From Acanthaster planci (taxonomy: Eukaryota; Echinodermata; Asteroidea; Valvatida; Acanthasteridae), in the NCBI RefSeq assembly GCF_001949145.1, contig NW_019091711.1, positions 49,551 to 90,576 of the forward strand: a stretch of DNA of 41,026 nucleotides, read 5' to 3'. Every line of letters begins with the position of its first letter. Within the stretch, counting starts at the first letter, position 1. The position numbers and the translations under genes are program-made. Shown piece by piece: positions 1 through 12,039 of the stretch. Under the pieces are notes generated by a model. It worked only from the letters and a program-made list of their open reading frames with translations, did not search any database and was not told the DNA's origin.

Positions 1-129
1 TTTATTACATTCGTTTTGTAATTTTAATTATTTTATTAACTTTGTTATAAGCTTTAACTTTAGTTTTTATTATCTATTTTAATTCCCCAGGCCCCATGGA
101 AAACCACAGAAATGTGAATGGGTATCCCT

Positions 130-3013
130 GGTAAAGTAAAGATAATAATAAAGCCATTCGTTTGGTACCGACGTATTTTCGGGTGCAAGTGGAAAGTCAT
201 TATGTTTGTCATGGTGACGTTCCGGGTAATCCATAGTAATCTCAAACATGTGACTGTAGTCGTTAGTCGCAACTCTTGGATGTAATAATACGTAAATTTT
301 TCTAAGTCTGTTTCCCAGGTAAATTCCCCTACAGGCAGATATATTTGCTCATCGCCCAGCCGTATAAATTATTTGCGTCTAGGTACATGATCTGTGACTC
401 TGGCTTCTTTGGGTCGTAATCAGGTAGTTCTGGATTATTGGCCTTTGCATATCGTTTGGCTCCCACACTCGAAATCCCACCTCTTTTTGCCCTTTCGAAA
501 AAGAAATGCTTATCAATGTCTGTCAGTAGTTCCAGTTGTATTTCCGAATGCTTTAACAGTTCATCCCACGACCCGGTGACGTGTAATAGTTGGCTGGGTC
601 AAGGCCGTAGTTCTTCTTGCAGACTTTACGGAAGTTTTCAAAAACAGCCGCTAGCAATAACACGTCCGTTTCCACGTATAGGTCATGGTAGTCGCCCAGG
701 TTTTTACAGCCAAATGTTTTCCAGACTGTTTGTGCACGAGCGTATTCTTGCTTGGTCACGGTAGACTGCTTCCGAGAGCTATAGAAAGCTTCTATAGGCG
801 GGAGTTTTGTTTCTTGAAATCGATCAAATGAGTCTATATATTCATAGGGGTAAATTCCTTTTTCCAGCAATAAATTTGTGTTACTTGGAAACCTTTCACA
901 TAATAAGTTAAAATCATCGGGTGAACAATTTTTAATCAACCGATCTAGCGAAGCCGCCATGAAATGAAATGAGTCTAAAAACCTGAGTTGGCCAAAAGAA
1001 AACGAAATGTAATTTTCAGTATTTTTAGCGATCAACTTGGTTGATTTTCCGTAAAATTTGTGGGCGCCTTGCATGATTAAATTTGCGTCGTATTTTTTCT
1101 AAATTATGTAAAATCACCGGAATGGGTGTTTGCTTGGCCACTATTCTTAACTTCAGATTACAACTGGCGTGCGCTGGGCCTCGGTACTTCCCCGTCACGA
1201 GACAATGATCCCTAAACCTTTCTAAAATTATTGATGGGCTTTTTGCAATCTAAACATACCCATTCTCTGAACCCAGATTCATATTTATGACAGAAATCAA
1301 TTTTGTCAGCTTTTGTTTTTGGTTCATTTGGAATATCACACTGGCAATGAGATTCTTCTATTTTCTTGTCTAACAAATTTTCGCAAATCCAACAGCTATT
1401 ACATTTTTCGTAGATTTTTTGTAACTCAGGTGACCAGATCAACTTCGCTTTATTTTTAAACGTTTCCTTGATCTTGGATGCTTCCTTAGAAAGTGACCGT
1501 ACAAAATTAACAGCCGCGTCATCACCCCTGTAAGTTTGATTTGAAGTACAAATCCCGTCGCATCTGACGACCACGCATGAGTAGCCTTAAGGGTTGTGAA
1601 TCTGTGTTTTGAGAGTGTTTGTATTTGTCGGCAGTAATTTTTCTAAAACAGACTCAAAATCGGCGTCAATGAAAAAAGGCGCGTCTTGTATATTTTTGTA
1701 ATTTATAAAACTTGAGTATATTTTCGCCTTTGACCGGCAACTCGACCGTACATGTGGTAACGTTTAATCCTTGACAATCTTCTTTGTGTCTGGTTAATTT
1801 TTCTTCCGTTTGGAAATGCGACATGCAATTGAAACACCAGTGTTTTTGGCCGTTGTGATGATCGAATCACTCGTCAACCGAGAAAAGTTTTAATCCAACA
1901 GTAGTGATTTTCGTCACCTTTGTTAAAGTAAAGTAAATTGATCATTTCTTCTGAACGCTTGCTTTTGTAAAGAATGTAAAGACCGTCTTTTTTGGTGTAA
2001 CCAAACACATTGATTGCCAAGTTATTTTGCGATTCGATACGTGGGATTTTTGAAATCGGTGTTGGAAAGCTTACGTTTGTAAAATTTAAACCATCTGACG
2101 CCTTCGGCATGTAAGTTGAAGGCCGCTCGTCATGTATTTTATATTTTGGATTAACTTCAATTTGGCTTTTGACGTCGTCTGAATATAACTTTAAAGCTGC
2201 CCGCATCGCCCATCGGATACATTCTTGATCTTTATTTTGGACGTTTATGATTGCTTTTTTGTCTCCCAATTCTTTAGGCAACGGAATGTAAGAAGAACCC
2301 ACTGGATTATATTTAACCACGTAGAAAGCGACAACTTTGTCAAAGATCCAACCCGAGCCTTTTTGTGTATGAGCCTCCACCTCTTTTATTTGTTTTTCCC
2401 TCTGTTCAGTGAGTGCGTTTTTAACGTCGGCTTTATTTGCGACTGCATCGTTGTCGCTCGGAAGGGGAATACGCCAAATTCAGTTTTTTCGGGTTTTTCC
2501 AATCTGAACTGAACTTTTAAAGCCGTTTGCAATTTGTACGAACAAATTTCTTTTAGTTCTTCCAAAGCTTTTTTCTCGATGAAAGTTTTGTAAAAATCAA
2601 AAAAGTTTATCAAATCGAATTCAAAGAAACGGGGTATCAATTCCCAATTGCGAAAATTACCCTGAATGAGCCTGACGTTTCTAATGTCGACTTCCGCAAT
2701 TTCCTCGGGCTGAGTGTAAGCTTTAATCGCTTCAATAAAGTCTCGTTTTGACGTATCTGTCTTTGTTTGCAAAAGGAATATTATTTTTGAACCGTTTTCA
2801 ACAGCTGCCGATATGACTGACGCTGGAAGTACCTAAATTGTTTTCGATATGCCCGTATAGCTTCAATGAGCTCGGGTTTAGTGTGAGATTTACGGGTTTT
2901 GGTTGTTTTTGTGCCGGTAATGGAATATTGTACCGCTTGACAAAATCTTCTAAAAACGCCTTCTTAAATCGATTAACGGTCAATAGTAGAGGTCGGTGTT
3001 GTAGGTTGCTCAT
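130..3013 (-). pseudogene. Protein-primed family B DNA polymerase (Polinton/adintovirus-like), broken and truncated
   Basis: This is a decayed gene for a protein-primed family B DNA polymerase, the replication enzyme of Polinton/Maverick, adintovirus and bidnavirus-type elements. Open pieces run 3013-2798, 2772-2386, 2380-1874, 1574-1212 and 1074-553, and further coding continues in other frames to about 160. The N-terminal region shows the family blocks GSGWIFDKV, GSSYIPLP and KKAIINVQNKDQECIRWAM (about 2360-2200). A Cys-rich patch (CWIC, HCQC) lies near 1390-1340. Exonuclease blocks follow: FLDSFHFMAASLDRL, and YVETDVLLLAAVFENFR with the Exo III Tyr/Asp pattern. After a frameshift near 560 the block FFFERAKRGGISSVGAKRYA and polymerase motif A (YLDANNLYGWAM, 350-385) are visible. 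Motifs B and C of the palm are missing: similarity stops near 160-130 and AT-rich DNA follows. The start Met at 3013 is the first in the N-terminal frame. Frameshifts and lost palm motifs make it non-functional. Family placement is firm; the exact element class is inferred. Confidence 0.85.
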
Positions 3014-4812
3014 GTCTCTATTTATATGTAGGTCTCTAAAAATTTTAGCATTTTTTCTAACGACTTGACGTGTTTTTTATATATTGTTATTTTTATATAT
3101 AGGCCATTTATTTAACATAAAACATGGCGTGTTTTGCTTTGAACAGGGCCACGCTTTAAGTAGAGGTCACGAGTTCAGGTCGGGCAAGTCTCGACTTTTA
3201 GAAAGGGGAAGTCCCTTTTTTGTTTGTGAGTGATTGCTGGTGCGATTGGTGCTAGTCACGAGTTGTTTACAGGAAAAGTGCGCCGGGGTCAAAAGTTCAA
3301 GGTAACCGGATATCCCCGGTGCAAGTGGGTGAAAGGGATTTTTGGCTCAGAAGGTGTAATATTTACCCGGGATTTGGGGTCGATGAGGTACCCAGGGAAA
3401 ATTGTTAAAATCTGGAATTCCAGATTTTTAGGGGATTCCCCCAATTTCTTGCGTCGATGTACTACCCGGGGGTTTTTGCTGAAATCGGCGGAAAAGGGGG
3501 TGTGGGCCAGAACCTTCCAGTCCCTACTACTTGAAGGTATTGTTGAAAATACGCACAAGAAATGAAGTTTTGCCTTCAAGAATGACGGCTCAGCTCAGGA
3601 AGGTTGTGCGACATCGCCGAGAGCGCGGGAAAAAGGCGCCTGTCAAGTGAGGGCGCACTTGCATCCATCACAGTAAGATGAAGAATTGCTTTCTGATATT
3701 ATGTGTTGTTTTACGCTAGGCAAACTCTAGGTCATGTAGAATTTTCATCTGTAAATCTTACCTTGCCAGAAACACAAAATCGGAGCAGCTCAGTTTAGCA
3801 GTAATTTGTGAATCGTTATTATTGTCGTGTGTACTTCCTGCAAAATAATAAACTGAAAATTTTAATCCATGTTAACTTGACCAGTTTGACCAAATCACCA
3901 AATAGTTCTTAAGCTATGTTTGTTTTCCACCTACGTTTAAGCTACAAAATCTTTAAGATCTGACGCTGGAGATGTTTAGTTTTGTCAAAAGGATCTTCAT
4001 AATGAGAGCTATTAATTTTTATTTAAAGTACTTAGAAATTCACCAAAGTACGGTGCGGAAATAAAATTGTATAGGTTACAATAGCCTTAGTCCTGGCACT
4101 AAGGCTTTCCACTGCCATTCCCATGCCATTGAATATGAACTGTTATTCAGAGGCCTGACACCCTCTTTTAACGATCTTGAGGAGCACTCTTTTCAGTACT
4201 CAGAAAGTCGGACCATAAATTGCTAGCTCAGCATAAATGTACTCTGTATCTGGCATGATCACACTGCATTTCATTTCAATGGAACACGTAACTTGTAAAT
4301 TGTATTTTATTCAAGATTTAATTTTTTTTGTTCGCCAAAATTTCAAAATTGGCTAATTGCACTTCTTTCCTTGGGTAAGTAACTGTTGTAGAAAAATATA
4401 TATATTTGTGATAAAGTGTATCTTCAAATACTTTGTGTGTCATAAAATAGAAAACATTGTTAACTTGATCATTTTTTTTATTTTCACTGTAAAGTGTAAA
4501 TAGTTTTCTATTTCAATGTTTTTATCAACCCTAACTCCATTTAAAATTAACTGGTTAAATAACACTGAGGAGTTCTTGTTCCAGAACAAAGTGATCAAAG
4601 TTGTAGAAAATAGTGAAATTCATATTTAAATAGACTTTAGGAGACAAAATCGACGGAACCACATTTTTTGTTTATATGGGAAAATTGAGGGAAACTCCTT
4701 ACCATCGTTCCCCATTCTTTACGCTGACATTAATATGGAGGGAGAAATTAATCAGTTAGTAAGTAAACTGACATAGTTGGCAGACATGTGCCTATGTCCT
4801 TTAAACTAATTC
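3014..4812. other. Intergenic, upstream flank of the polymerase remnant
   Basis: I recognise no gene here. The part from 3120 to 3600 is more GC-rich than its surroundings and has short open frames on both strands (3230-3565 plus, 3579-3289 minus) with no recognisable domain. It could hold the terminal region of the polymerase element, but I see no clear inverted repeat partner. The part from 3600 to 4812 is AT-rich and featureless. Confidence 0.5.
3407..3428. repeat. Perfect 22-bp palindrome
   Basis: AAAATCTGGAA is followed immediately by its exact reverse complement, giving a two-fold symmetric 22-bp site centred on an EcoRI-type GAATTC. It sits in the GC-rich flank upstream of the polymerase remnant. 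It may be a protein-binding site, a cruciform tip or chance; nothing in the sequence decides this. Confidence 0.8.
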
Positions 4813-4879
4813 ATTTTAGGCCCATTGGGGCTTCAAATAGTTTATTGCCGCTAGGCTGGGTTGCTGGAGTACATTCCCC
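4813..4879 (+). repeat. 67-bp dispersed repeat, copy 1
   Basis: This segment starts ATTTTAGGCCCATTGGGG and ends at ACATTCCCC. It recurs in the same orientation at 34705-34771 with about four substitutions. It lies just before the DIRS-type fragment, so it may be the 5' remnant of that element or of an unrelated short interspersed repeat. Confidence 0.75.
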
Positions 4880-5032
4880 GTTGACCACACAGGCGCTGGA
4901 TTAACGACCCAACTGTTTGCTTACAGCTTAATAGGCAGAACCAATGTGTGTGCCGGTCACTTTTGTCTGAGCAGTTTGCCAGGTCGGTTCGTTCGGTTTA
5001 TTGTGGGATAAATAATCAGTGTTGTTGTAATC

Positions 5033-6066
5033 AGCTTTTCGTTTACTCCCTGTTCATCCCGAGGGTTATGATTTACTCGGTTTTTCGTTCGACGGTTCAT
5101 TTTATTACGACAAGTGTATGCCCATGGGGTGCTCCATTTCTTGTGCCACGTTCGAACGATTTAACACCTTTCTTGAATATTGCACTCGCAAGGTTGCAGC
5201 TACTCCGCAAATTCTCCACTATTTGGATGATTTTCTGTTTGTGGGCGAAGGGCAGTCCGAGTACGCACATGCGCTTACTTCTTTCTCAGTAGTTTGTCGG
5301 AACTTTGGTGTTCCTTTGGCCAGTGACAAAACAGTGGGGCCAGTGACAAGCTTAGATTTCCTGGGCTTAACGATTGATACAGTTGCCCAGCAGATTCGGG
5401 TTCCTACGGCCAAGGTCCTTGCAATTCTGGCGAAGTTGGATTGCACTTTGTCCAAGCGTAAAGTCACCCTACGAGATCTTCAATCATTGCTGGGTAGCCT
5501 AAATTTCGTTTGTAAGGCAATACGGCCGGGCCAGGCCTTCTTGCATTGTCTCTTCCATCTCACAAGCGGCATTCAGAAACCACATCATTGTATCCGTATT
5601 TCATCTGGTGCGCGGGCCGACATGCTGGCTTGGCGGGAATTTTTGTTCCAGTTTAATGGTTCTGTTATATTCCCTTAGGAGGTATGGTATTCTAGCGGCA
5701 ACTTGCACTTGTATACGGACGCATCCCAGCAGTTCGGTTTCGGACCTTTCTTTAATGGGAGTTGGACGCAAGGCATGTGGCCACTGCAATGGCGCTCCCT
5801 GAATTTATCCATTACTTTTCTTGAACTTTTCCCGATCACCCTTGTGTTGCCCTTATGGGGCCCGGCCTTGCAAAACCGGCGTGTCATATTTTGGTGTGAT
5901 AATGGGCTCTGGTGGCGATTAATAATAGCCAAACATCACGGTGTCCCAGAATTATGAAATTGGTTCGCATGTTTGTAGTGCTTTGTTTGAGGTTGAATAT
6001 CCACTTTAAGGCACGCCATGTACCTGATCTCGATAATGGCATCGCTGACGCTCTATCTCGTTTTCA
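5033..6066 (+). pseudogene. DIRS-like reverse transcriptase and RNase H fragment
   Basis: The reading frame begins after a stop at about 5027. It carries AFRLLPVHPEGYDLLGF, then CMPMGCSISCATFERFNTFLE and the catalytic YLDDFLFVGE (about 5215-5245), which are the DIRS-type palm motifs. The thumb follows with SLDFLGLTIDT and LRDLQSLLGSLNFVCKAI. Translation stops at 5678. RNase H follows in another frame from 5703: LYTDAS (first Asp), FLELFPI (Glu) and FWCDNG (Asp). A third frame holds the closing block ARHVPDLDNGIADALSRF (to about 6066). The RT fingers and palm motif A Asp are missing upstream, and at least two frameshifts interrupt the protein, so this is a pseudogene. It is followed closely by the recombinase remnant. 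Confidence 0.8.
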
Positions 6067-6165
6067 GATGGATCGTTTCCGGCGGTTGGCGCCCGAGGCC
6101 GCCCCCGTTATGACACCCTTGCCTGCAAACCTTTGGAACAACTTAATTAAGAGGTTCTCAGTCTT

Positions 6166-6527
6166 TTGATGGACTCAGTTGCCCTGCGTACCCATTCAGT
6201 TTACCAATGTGCTTGGCAATTTTTCTGTTGGTTTATTTCCCGCTATGGTTTTCTTAATACATCTTCTAGTCCCACATTGCAGCAGCTCGTGTACGTTATT
6301 GCATTTTTATCTGTTAATATATTTCATTGTGAAACGAATGTTAGATGGTTGCCGCCGCCGGTACGGGCGGCGCGATCAACGCCGCCCTATTACGATTGTT
6401 TTACTGTGGCGTATTATTCCTGCTTTGCACTCCGTTTGTACCAATCAGTATGAAGCCCTACTGTTTCAAGTGGCTTTCCTGTTAGCGTTTTTTGGATTTC
6501 TGCGCGTCGGTGAACTCTTCGTTTAAC
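6166..6527 (+). pseudogene. DIRS-like tyrosine recombinase, N-terminal fragment
   Basis: Two overlapping frames (6166-6453 and 6179-6526) together carry a core-binding-like region and the block YEALLFQVAFLLAFFGFLRV. In that block the Arg of LRVGEL is the first catalytic Arg of the tyrosine recombinase family. The frame ends at 6526. The remaining catalytic residues (second Arg, His and the nucleophilic Tyr) are absent, so the enzyme is truncated. The placement directly after RNase H agrees with DIRS/Ngaro gene order. Confidence 0.7.
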
Positions 6528-7348
6528 CTAGATACAGCGACAGTTTGTTCGAGGCATTTCCTGGACGATTGTTTTATTACGGGTGAGTTCGTCTTTTTTA
6601 TGTTTTTTCTGGTTGACCTCAATATATCAGTACTGGTACATTATTAGGGATTGGAGACCTTCTTGGGGCCAAATTCCATGAAGGCAATAGGGCCAGTTCT
6701 TCAGGTCTTGCCCAGGTTGGACAGTCATACATTGACACCTGGGTCTTCTGGGCTAGTGTGTAGTGTCATTACATGTATACATACAGCTCCATGGTAGTGT
6801 CAAATGAATTATGATAACTTTAGATGATTAATAAAAACAAGCAAGAAATGCGGCGATGTCACATTTTACAAGTGATTGTCACAATTTGACTTTGAAAAGT
6901 TGAAGCATCTACTTTGCACTTTTTTTCAAGACAAGTCTTAAACTAAAAAGGTTTTTGCACGGAGCTAGGGGCTTCAAATGTCGTCTGTATACAGAACTCT
7001 TTCCTGAAAAGCTATAATTTAGGACTTTACTTTAGCCTGTATTATTGTATTGCATTTCGTGGAATATGCAGGTACCTCTGGCACGAAATTCTTAAAAATG
7101 GGTAGTTTGCCCACTGAATTTTGCCCACATCGTCAGTAAATGCACCTCAATCATCAAACGAGTCCCTGTAAGTGCACTGAGTTGGTCGTTGAGTTAGTTG
7201 TTGACATGAGGCTTCCAATATATGCTTGAAATTTGAAATATATGCTTGAAATTTTATTTAGGCAATTTACATTCTTCTTTAGTTCAAGTAAATATTTTTA
7301 TTCTCACTGCATGTACATATTTTGTATCTTTATGCACATTGCTCCACA
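6528..7348. other. Intergenic, no gene seen
   Basis: This is AT-rich sequence between the DIRS fragment and the P-element-like gene. I see no coding region. The only structure is a small tandem duplication at 7217-7254. Confidence 0.5.
7217..7254. repeat. Two-copy 20-bp-period tandem duplication
   Basis: The 18-mer AATATATGCTTGAAATTT occurs at 7217-7234 and 7237-7254. It is a simple local duplication about 95 bp before the first predicted start codon of the P-element-like gene. Confidence 0.8.
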
Positions 7349-9241
7349 ATGGAAGCCCATAATACACTGGCCACGATACACCTGCAACAGTATATCCAGT
7401 TTGAGGAGTTTCTTTGCAGTACCAAGAAGAAGAATGCATGCTTTGCTTGTTGTGTTTTTAACATGTTTAAGCCCTTTCTAGAATTTTTGTTTAAAACCAA
7501 ATTTCCAGGCATGCTTTTACTATTCAAGAACGATGAAGTAAGACTTTAAGTTGTTTTTTCTACTCTCGTTAGAAAAGTAATTCTTTGCCAAAGCCATTTC
7601 GTAGGCTCATGTTATCAAATTTGGTCAATCACTGACACATTTGTCAGTTTATCTGAACACTGGGTTTTTGTTTACAGAGCTATCTCTGCTAATTTTAAGA
7701 TTTCCTACTAATACACATGTAACATTTTACAAACAGATTTATATTCAGCACATGCTCTCGTACTAATTGGAATATGGCCATGGTTCGTAAATGTTCAAGA
7801 AGTATTGTCACGTGTTTATAAACAGGCATTTAAAAAAATGCAAGCAGAATTGTTCTTGTATCAAGGCACCAGCTTGGGTTTGGAATCCCATTCTAACCAG
7901 CTTTATTTTTTCATGTGTACGCTTTATTGAATCTTACTCATTCAGATTGTGCGAGCACCCCTTCCACCACCCCCTGGAGCTGTAGCCCACCTTGACCTCA
8001 ATGATGTGAGACGGGAAGCCCCAAAACTGGGGCCGCAATGGCTAAGAACGGCCAACTGTGAGGAGTATCTTGATATTGGTCTGCTCAGCAATGTGCAGTG
8101 CCCATCTGAAGGATTCATACTGAATCTAAGAATTGCTGAGGATTTCAGGGTCAACATACATGTGTATGGACTTCGTATGGATTGGACTCCGTCGGTTGAA
8201 ACAACCAAATTGTCCAAGTTCATCACAGACCTGGAGAGACGATCATTTTGTCATGGTGTGACAGAGCCATCATTGCAAAGCTATGCTGAACTCCCGAACC
8301 TGGTTGCATGTACTTCCGACATGTTCGGTTTTATCTAACAGTAGATGCCTTTCATCAGTGAGGTCGGCAAAGTGTCATCTTCTGTTAGACAGTGACAGGG
8401 AGGCATCTCTTTCTTCAATGTGTCGTCAGGTGCTTGTTTTGCTTCAGAGAGAGCAATCCCGAAGTTTGGCACCAGCTGTTAGCGTGAATCCAGAAACTCC
8501 TTTGCAAAAAGTGGCCAAATCCAAAGTTGCTGTTGCCCTTCAGCAAACTCGGAGGTGTGAGACGCTTTTTCAGTCTAAAGTAGCTCGTATTGAAAAATGT
8601 TTGGAGGAAGAAGCTTTGGATGTAAATGAGGAAACCCATGCAGAACTTACTCATATGATGAGTGCCAATTCCTTGAAAATTGATGACCCTTTCATTAAAC
8701 TGTTTTGTGCAAGGCGTTCAAAATGACAAACCGTGGAATACGTTGGCACCCCATGATGGTACGGCTTGCAATCCTTCTGCGCTCCCAAAGCAGGTGTACC
8801 TATGGCACGCTACATAACATAAGGATCCTCAAACTGCCATGTGAATCAACACTCAGGAACTATACAAATGTCAGTCACCCGAAGGCTAGCTTTAATGCAA
8901 GCATTCTAGATGAGTTCAAGAATGCCTGTAAGGGACTCAGTTCACATCACCGCTTTGTTGTCCTTCTGCACGATGAGATGACCTTGAAGAATGACCTCGT
9001 GTTTGACCGTGTCACCGGTGAAATGGTCGGATACGTTCGTCCCAGCAGAGTGGCAGATCACAGACAATCCATGTGACAATGTGGCCACCCATGTCCTTGT
9101 CTTTTACACTGTAGGAATCCCATCTCACTTAAAGATGAGCTTGGGATTCCTTCCCCACCAAGACTGCCACAGCTGATGCACTCCTCAATCTATTATGGAA
9201 GGACATTGGCTATCTGGAAACATCATGTGATCTTAATTAAG
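7349..9241 (+). pseudogene. P-element-like transposase, frameshifted 5' half
   Basis: A possible first exon (Met at 7349, donor GT at 7538) joins in phase 0 to an exon starting at 7946 after TTCAG. The first frame, from VRAPLPPPPGAVAH onward, reaches a stop at about 8336. A second frame (about 8335-8724) continues with PETPLQKVAKSKVAVALQ and a helical region. A third (about 8705-9040) holds the family block NRGIRWHPMMVRLAILL, then STLRNYTNV and LLHDEMTLKNDLVFD, where the Asp-Glu belongs to the catalytic core of this family. A fourth (about 9035-9176) has HVLVFYTVGIPSHLKMSLGF. A fifth has ADALLNLLWKDIGYLE and then TAA just before a donor-like GT at 9242. These shifts make the exon non-functional as it stands. 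The first exon is the weakest part of this model. Confidence 0.65.
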
Positions 9242-9392
9242 GTGATTATTGTAGGTTTCTTTTAATTTGTACATTCATGTGGCCCTCACTTTCATATCGT
9301 TGTCAATGAAAAATGGAGAGATTCACTGAAGGATTAAAATATAATAGTATTAGTTCCATTTAAAAATAACTAATGATATGTGCCACTTCCAG

Positions 9393-12039
9393 GTCATCGC
9401 CAGCACCAGTGACAAAGCTTCTCAAAATCAAAATCTTTATCGTATGCACAACAAGGGCAGACCCTGTTTCAAGGCACCCAACCTTTATGCTGAAGAAGAG
9501 AGAGACATCTACTTCTTCTCCGATGCTTCTCATTTGGTGAAAACCGTGAGAAATAACTTGTACCAGTCATCAATCTCTGGCACCAAGTTCTTATGGGTAA
9601 CACATGCAATACTGTATTCAATATTTTCACTTTGCGTGGTACAAAACCACATGCCGATGAAGATTGGACAGTCTACTTGGTTAACTCTAGAAGGCCCTTA
9701 TAACTTTTAAAATCCTAATACATATATAGAGTGATTTGTATGTAATTTTTTTTCAACTGTATTGTAACTTGTCTTCTTTTGGATACTTTACATTCAATGT
9801 CCTTGGCATGTACATGTATTGGATTCCATCTGTTACTCTGTGACAGGGCTGTAATCACACATATTTTGTAAGATATTACAACTTCTCCGTCTCCCTGTTT
9901 TATGACTCTGGAAACGTATATAACATGTAAATGGAATTAAATTCCCATTAAATTTCCATTTTTCAGAATGGTTGCCACCTTCTCTGGAGACATGTTGAAG
10001 AAATTTACCATCATGATGCTGGCCTTGTTCTTTGTAAAACCAAACTGACCAGTGAGCACATCCATCTCACCCCACACTCAAAGATGACTGTAAAGCTTGC
10101 TGCTAAGGTTTGTAAATTCTTGAGACTTCTTCCGGTCTTTCTGAGAAAGCAGTTTCAATCCTACAGAGTCTTTAATATAATTGTATTTTTTTCTTCTCTT
10201 TTAATTAATTAATCATTGCGTGGTGCTTTCTAATGCACCATTAGGTACTCAGTGATTACGTGGGACGTTTTATGATGGCTTTGCCCGAAACGGACAATAA
10301 GGAGTCAGCCAGGTTCATTTTGTTGATGAATAAATTTTTTGACTGCTTGAACACCAGAAGCAGTATAGCACACAGGGAAATAAATGCCTGGCTCATATCC
10401 TATAAGTCATTTGATGATCACCGATTTCAGGTGAGGTTATACAGCAAGATTGAGATATTCGTTGTACAGCTTTTGAATCAAATTAAGTGTAACTAACTAT
10501 CACTTTTTTCATATCAACTGATTAAGTTTCTTTCCCAGGAGTTCTTGGGTTATGTAGAGAGCTGGATAGACAGAGTCATGAACACGAATGGAGACTTCAG
10601 CAAGGCTGAGCGAAAGGAAATGTTTTTGTCATCACAGACATATGAAGGATTGTGGATGACAGGTGAATGTCTTGCTTGGCTGCAAATATGAACCCTTTGC
10701 AGAAATGAGTTAGATGTCAAAAGAGCCATGTTCAACGTAAAAGCCTGTCACAGTGTTTAACCAAAAGGAACCCTCGTCATTTTAACATCTACAAAACATC
10801 TATAGTCAGTGTACTAAACTGAATGGCACACAAAAAGATAGAGCTCCCATTTCTCAGTTTATACAAAGTAAAACTCAAAAAATGGCTCTTGTGACATGAG
10901 ACTACTTATTTGCAACGTAGACCACAGATGTCACTAACACAAGGCACTACCTGTATCACATGTGTAATCAGACCTAAGCCAAACCAGTGTAACTATATTA
11001 GTTACCACACAAGTGCGAGTGGAACTCGGAAAAATGTAGTGTGTCTGTGTCCCATTCGGCCTTGTGGCATACGGGACACAAACGTACCACATTACATTGT
11101 TCCATGAGCGTGTGCGTGCAAACGAATTTATCTTCAAGCAAATTTTACACGCTGTAATAGGAACCTATGTCCACAAACATGCCACCTTTGAATTTAAATA
11201 GAATTTTTCAGTTGTGCATTTTGCTTTTAGCGTTTAAAAAAATGCAATGTGTTGAGTTACAATAGTGCATTACGCAGAGTTTGATATGAACCGTGCAAAA
11301 GTGTTATACGTCATAATGTTATTTGTCATGGATAGACCAATCAGAATTGTGAATTCAAGTTTCCCTGAAGATTAATGAGACACTCATATTACTGGTGATA
11401 TCGCATCATGTTTACCTTTTGCAGTTCATGATGTTATTCACAATGTACATGTGTAATGGTGATACTTTGTTTTTGCTTCCATACTATTTCAGTCCACTCG
11501 GTTATCGAAGCAACGCTCTACTTACTGCAACATGGGGTAGCCTACGTGAACACCAATAAGTTCTGCCAGGATCTGCTTGAGGAACACTTCGGCAGGCACA
11601 GATCACTTGGACGTCGTATGGTGACAAACCCTACCCCTTGGGCTTTTGGGTGTGTCTTTGTTGGCATTTTTTGCTAGTTTCACAATTACCCTGTGAATCA
11701 AGTTATCATCGAACTTTGTAATAATACTTTTTAATACAACATTCTGCTGTTTCATCAAGGACATTTTGTAGCTCCCTTTCTTTTGGTCCTCATTAATTTC
11801 ATCCCTGTTTTTACAAATGTTCCTGTTATAATGGTGTTAATAACGCTCAGTACTCGTACTTCTTTGCGAAGTTTTTTTTATTCAGGTACCAAGACAATCG
11901 CATCAGGTTGCAGCGTTCCCTACTGATGACATTAAAACCACGTGGTAGTGTCGAAGGGGTTGGGATCCAAGAGGTCACCATTTCCAACAGCCCACTACAA
12001 AAGAGGCGATATGAAACAAAAGATAACTTGGCAAGCTAG
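9393..12039 (+). CDS. P-element-like transposase, open 3' exons
   Basis: Six consecutive exons (9393-9596, 9967-10107, 10245-10430, 10539-10662, 11493-11649, 11886-12039) have intact frames and matching splice phases. The first carries VIASTSDKASQNQNLYRMH and IYFFSDASHLVKTVRNNL, the hallmark block of P-type transposases before the inserted GTP-binding-like region. Later exons carry HLTPHSKMTVKLAAK, a helical region, and then DLLEEHFGRHRSLGRRM and the NRIRLQRSL block that closes the catalytic domain; the Glu of EEHFG sits where the family has a catalytic acid. The protein ends ETKDNLAS. The contrast with the broken upstream exon suggests either recent inactivation or sequence errors upstream. 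Function as a DNA transposase is inferred from family blocks. Confidence 0.7.

Larger units (their letters stand above)
4930..6527 (+). mobile_element. DIRS/Ngaro-type tyrosine-recombinase retrotransposon fragment
   Basis: Reverse transcriptase, RNase H and tyrosine recombinase pieces occur in the order typical of DIRS-like elements, which integrate with a recombinase rather than a DDE integrase. The fragment lacks gag, the RT fingers and the catalytic core of the recombinase. Neither terminal nor split repeats could be identified. Several frame changes and stops separate the pieces. The 67-bp repeat at 4813-4879 lies directly upstream. Confidence 0.8.
7349..12039 (+). mobile_element. P-element-like transposase gene with introns
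   Basis: This multi-exon gene encodes a transposase of the P-element family (Tnp_P_element, related to THAP9). Predicted exons are 7349-7537, 7946-about 9241, 9393-9596, 9967-10107, 10245-10430, 10539-10662, 11493-11649 and 11886-12039, with stop TAG at 12037-12039. All splice sites proposed after 9393 are GT-AG, and phases agree across each junction. The first half carries several frameshifts; the second half is open. No THAP zinc finger is visible, and I find no terminal inverted repeats or target-site duplication. It could be a decayed transposon or a formerly domesticated gene. Confidence 0.75.
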
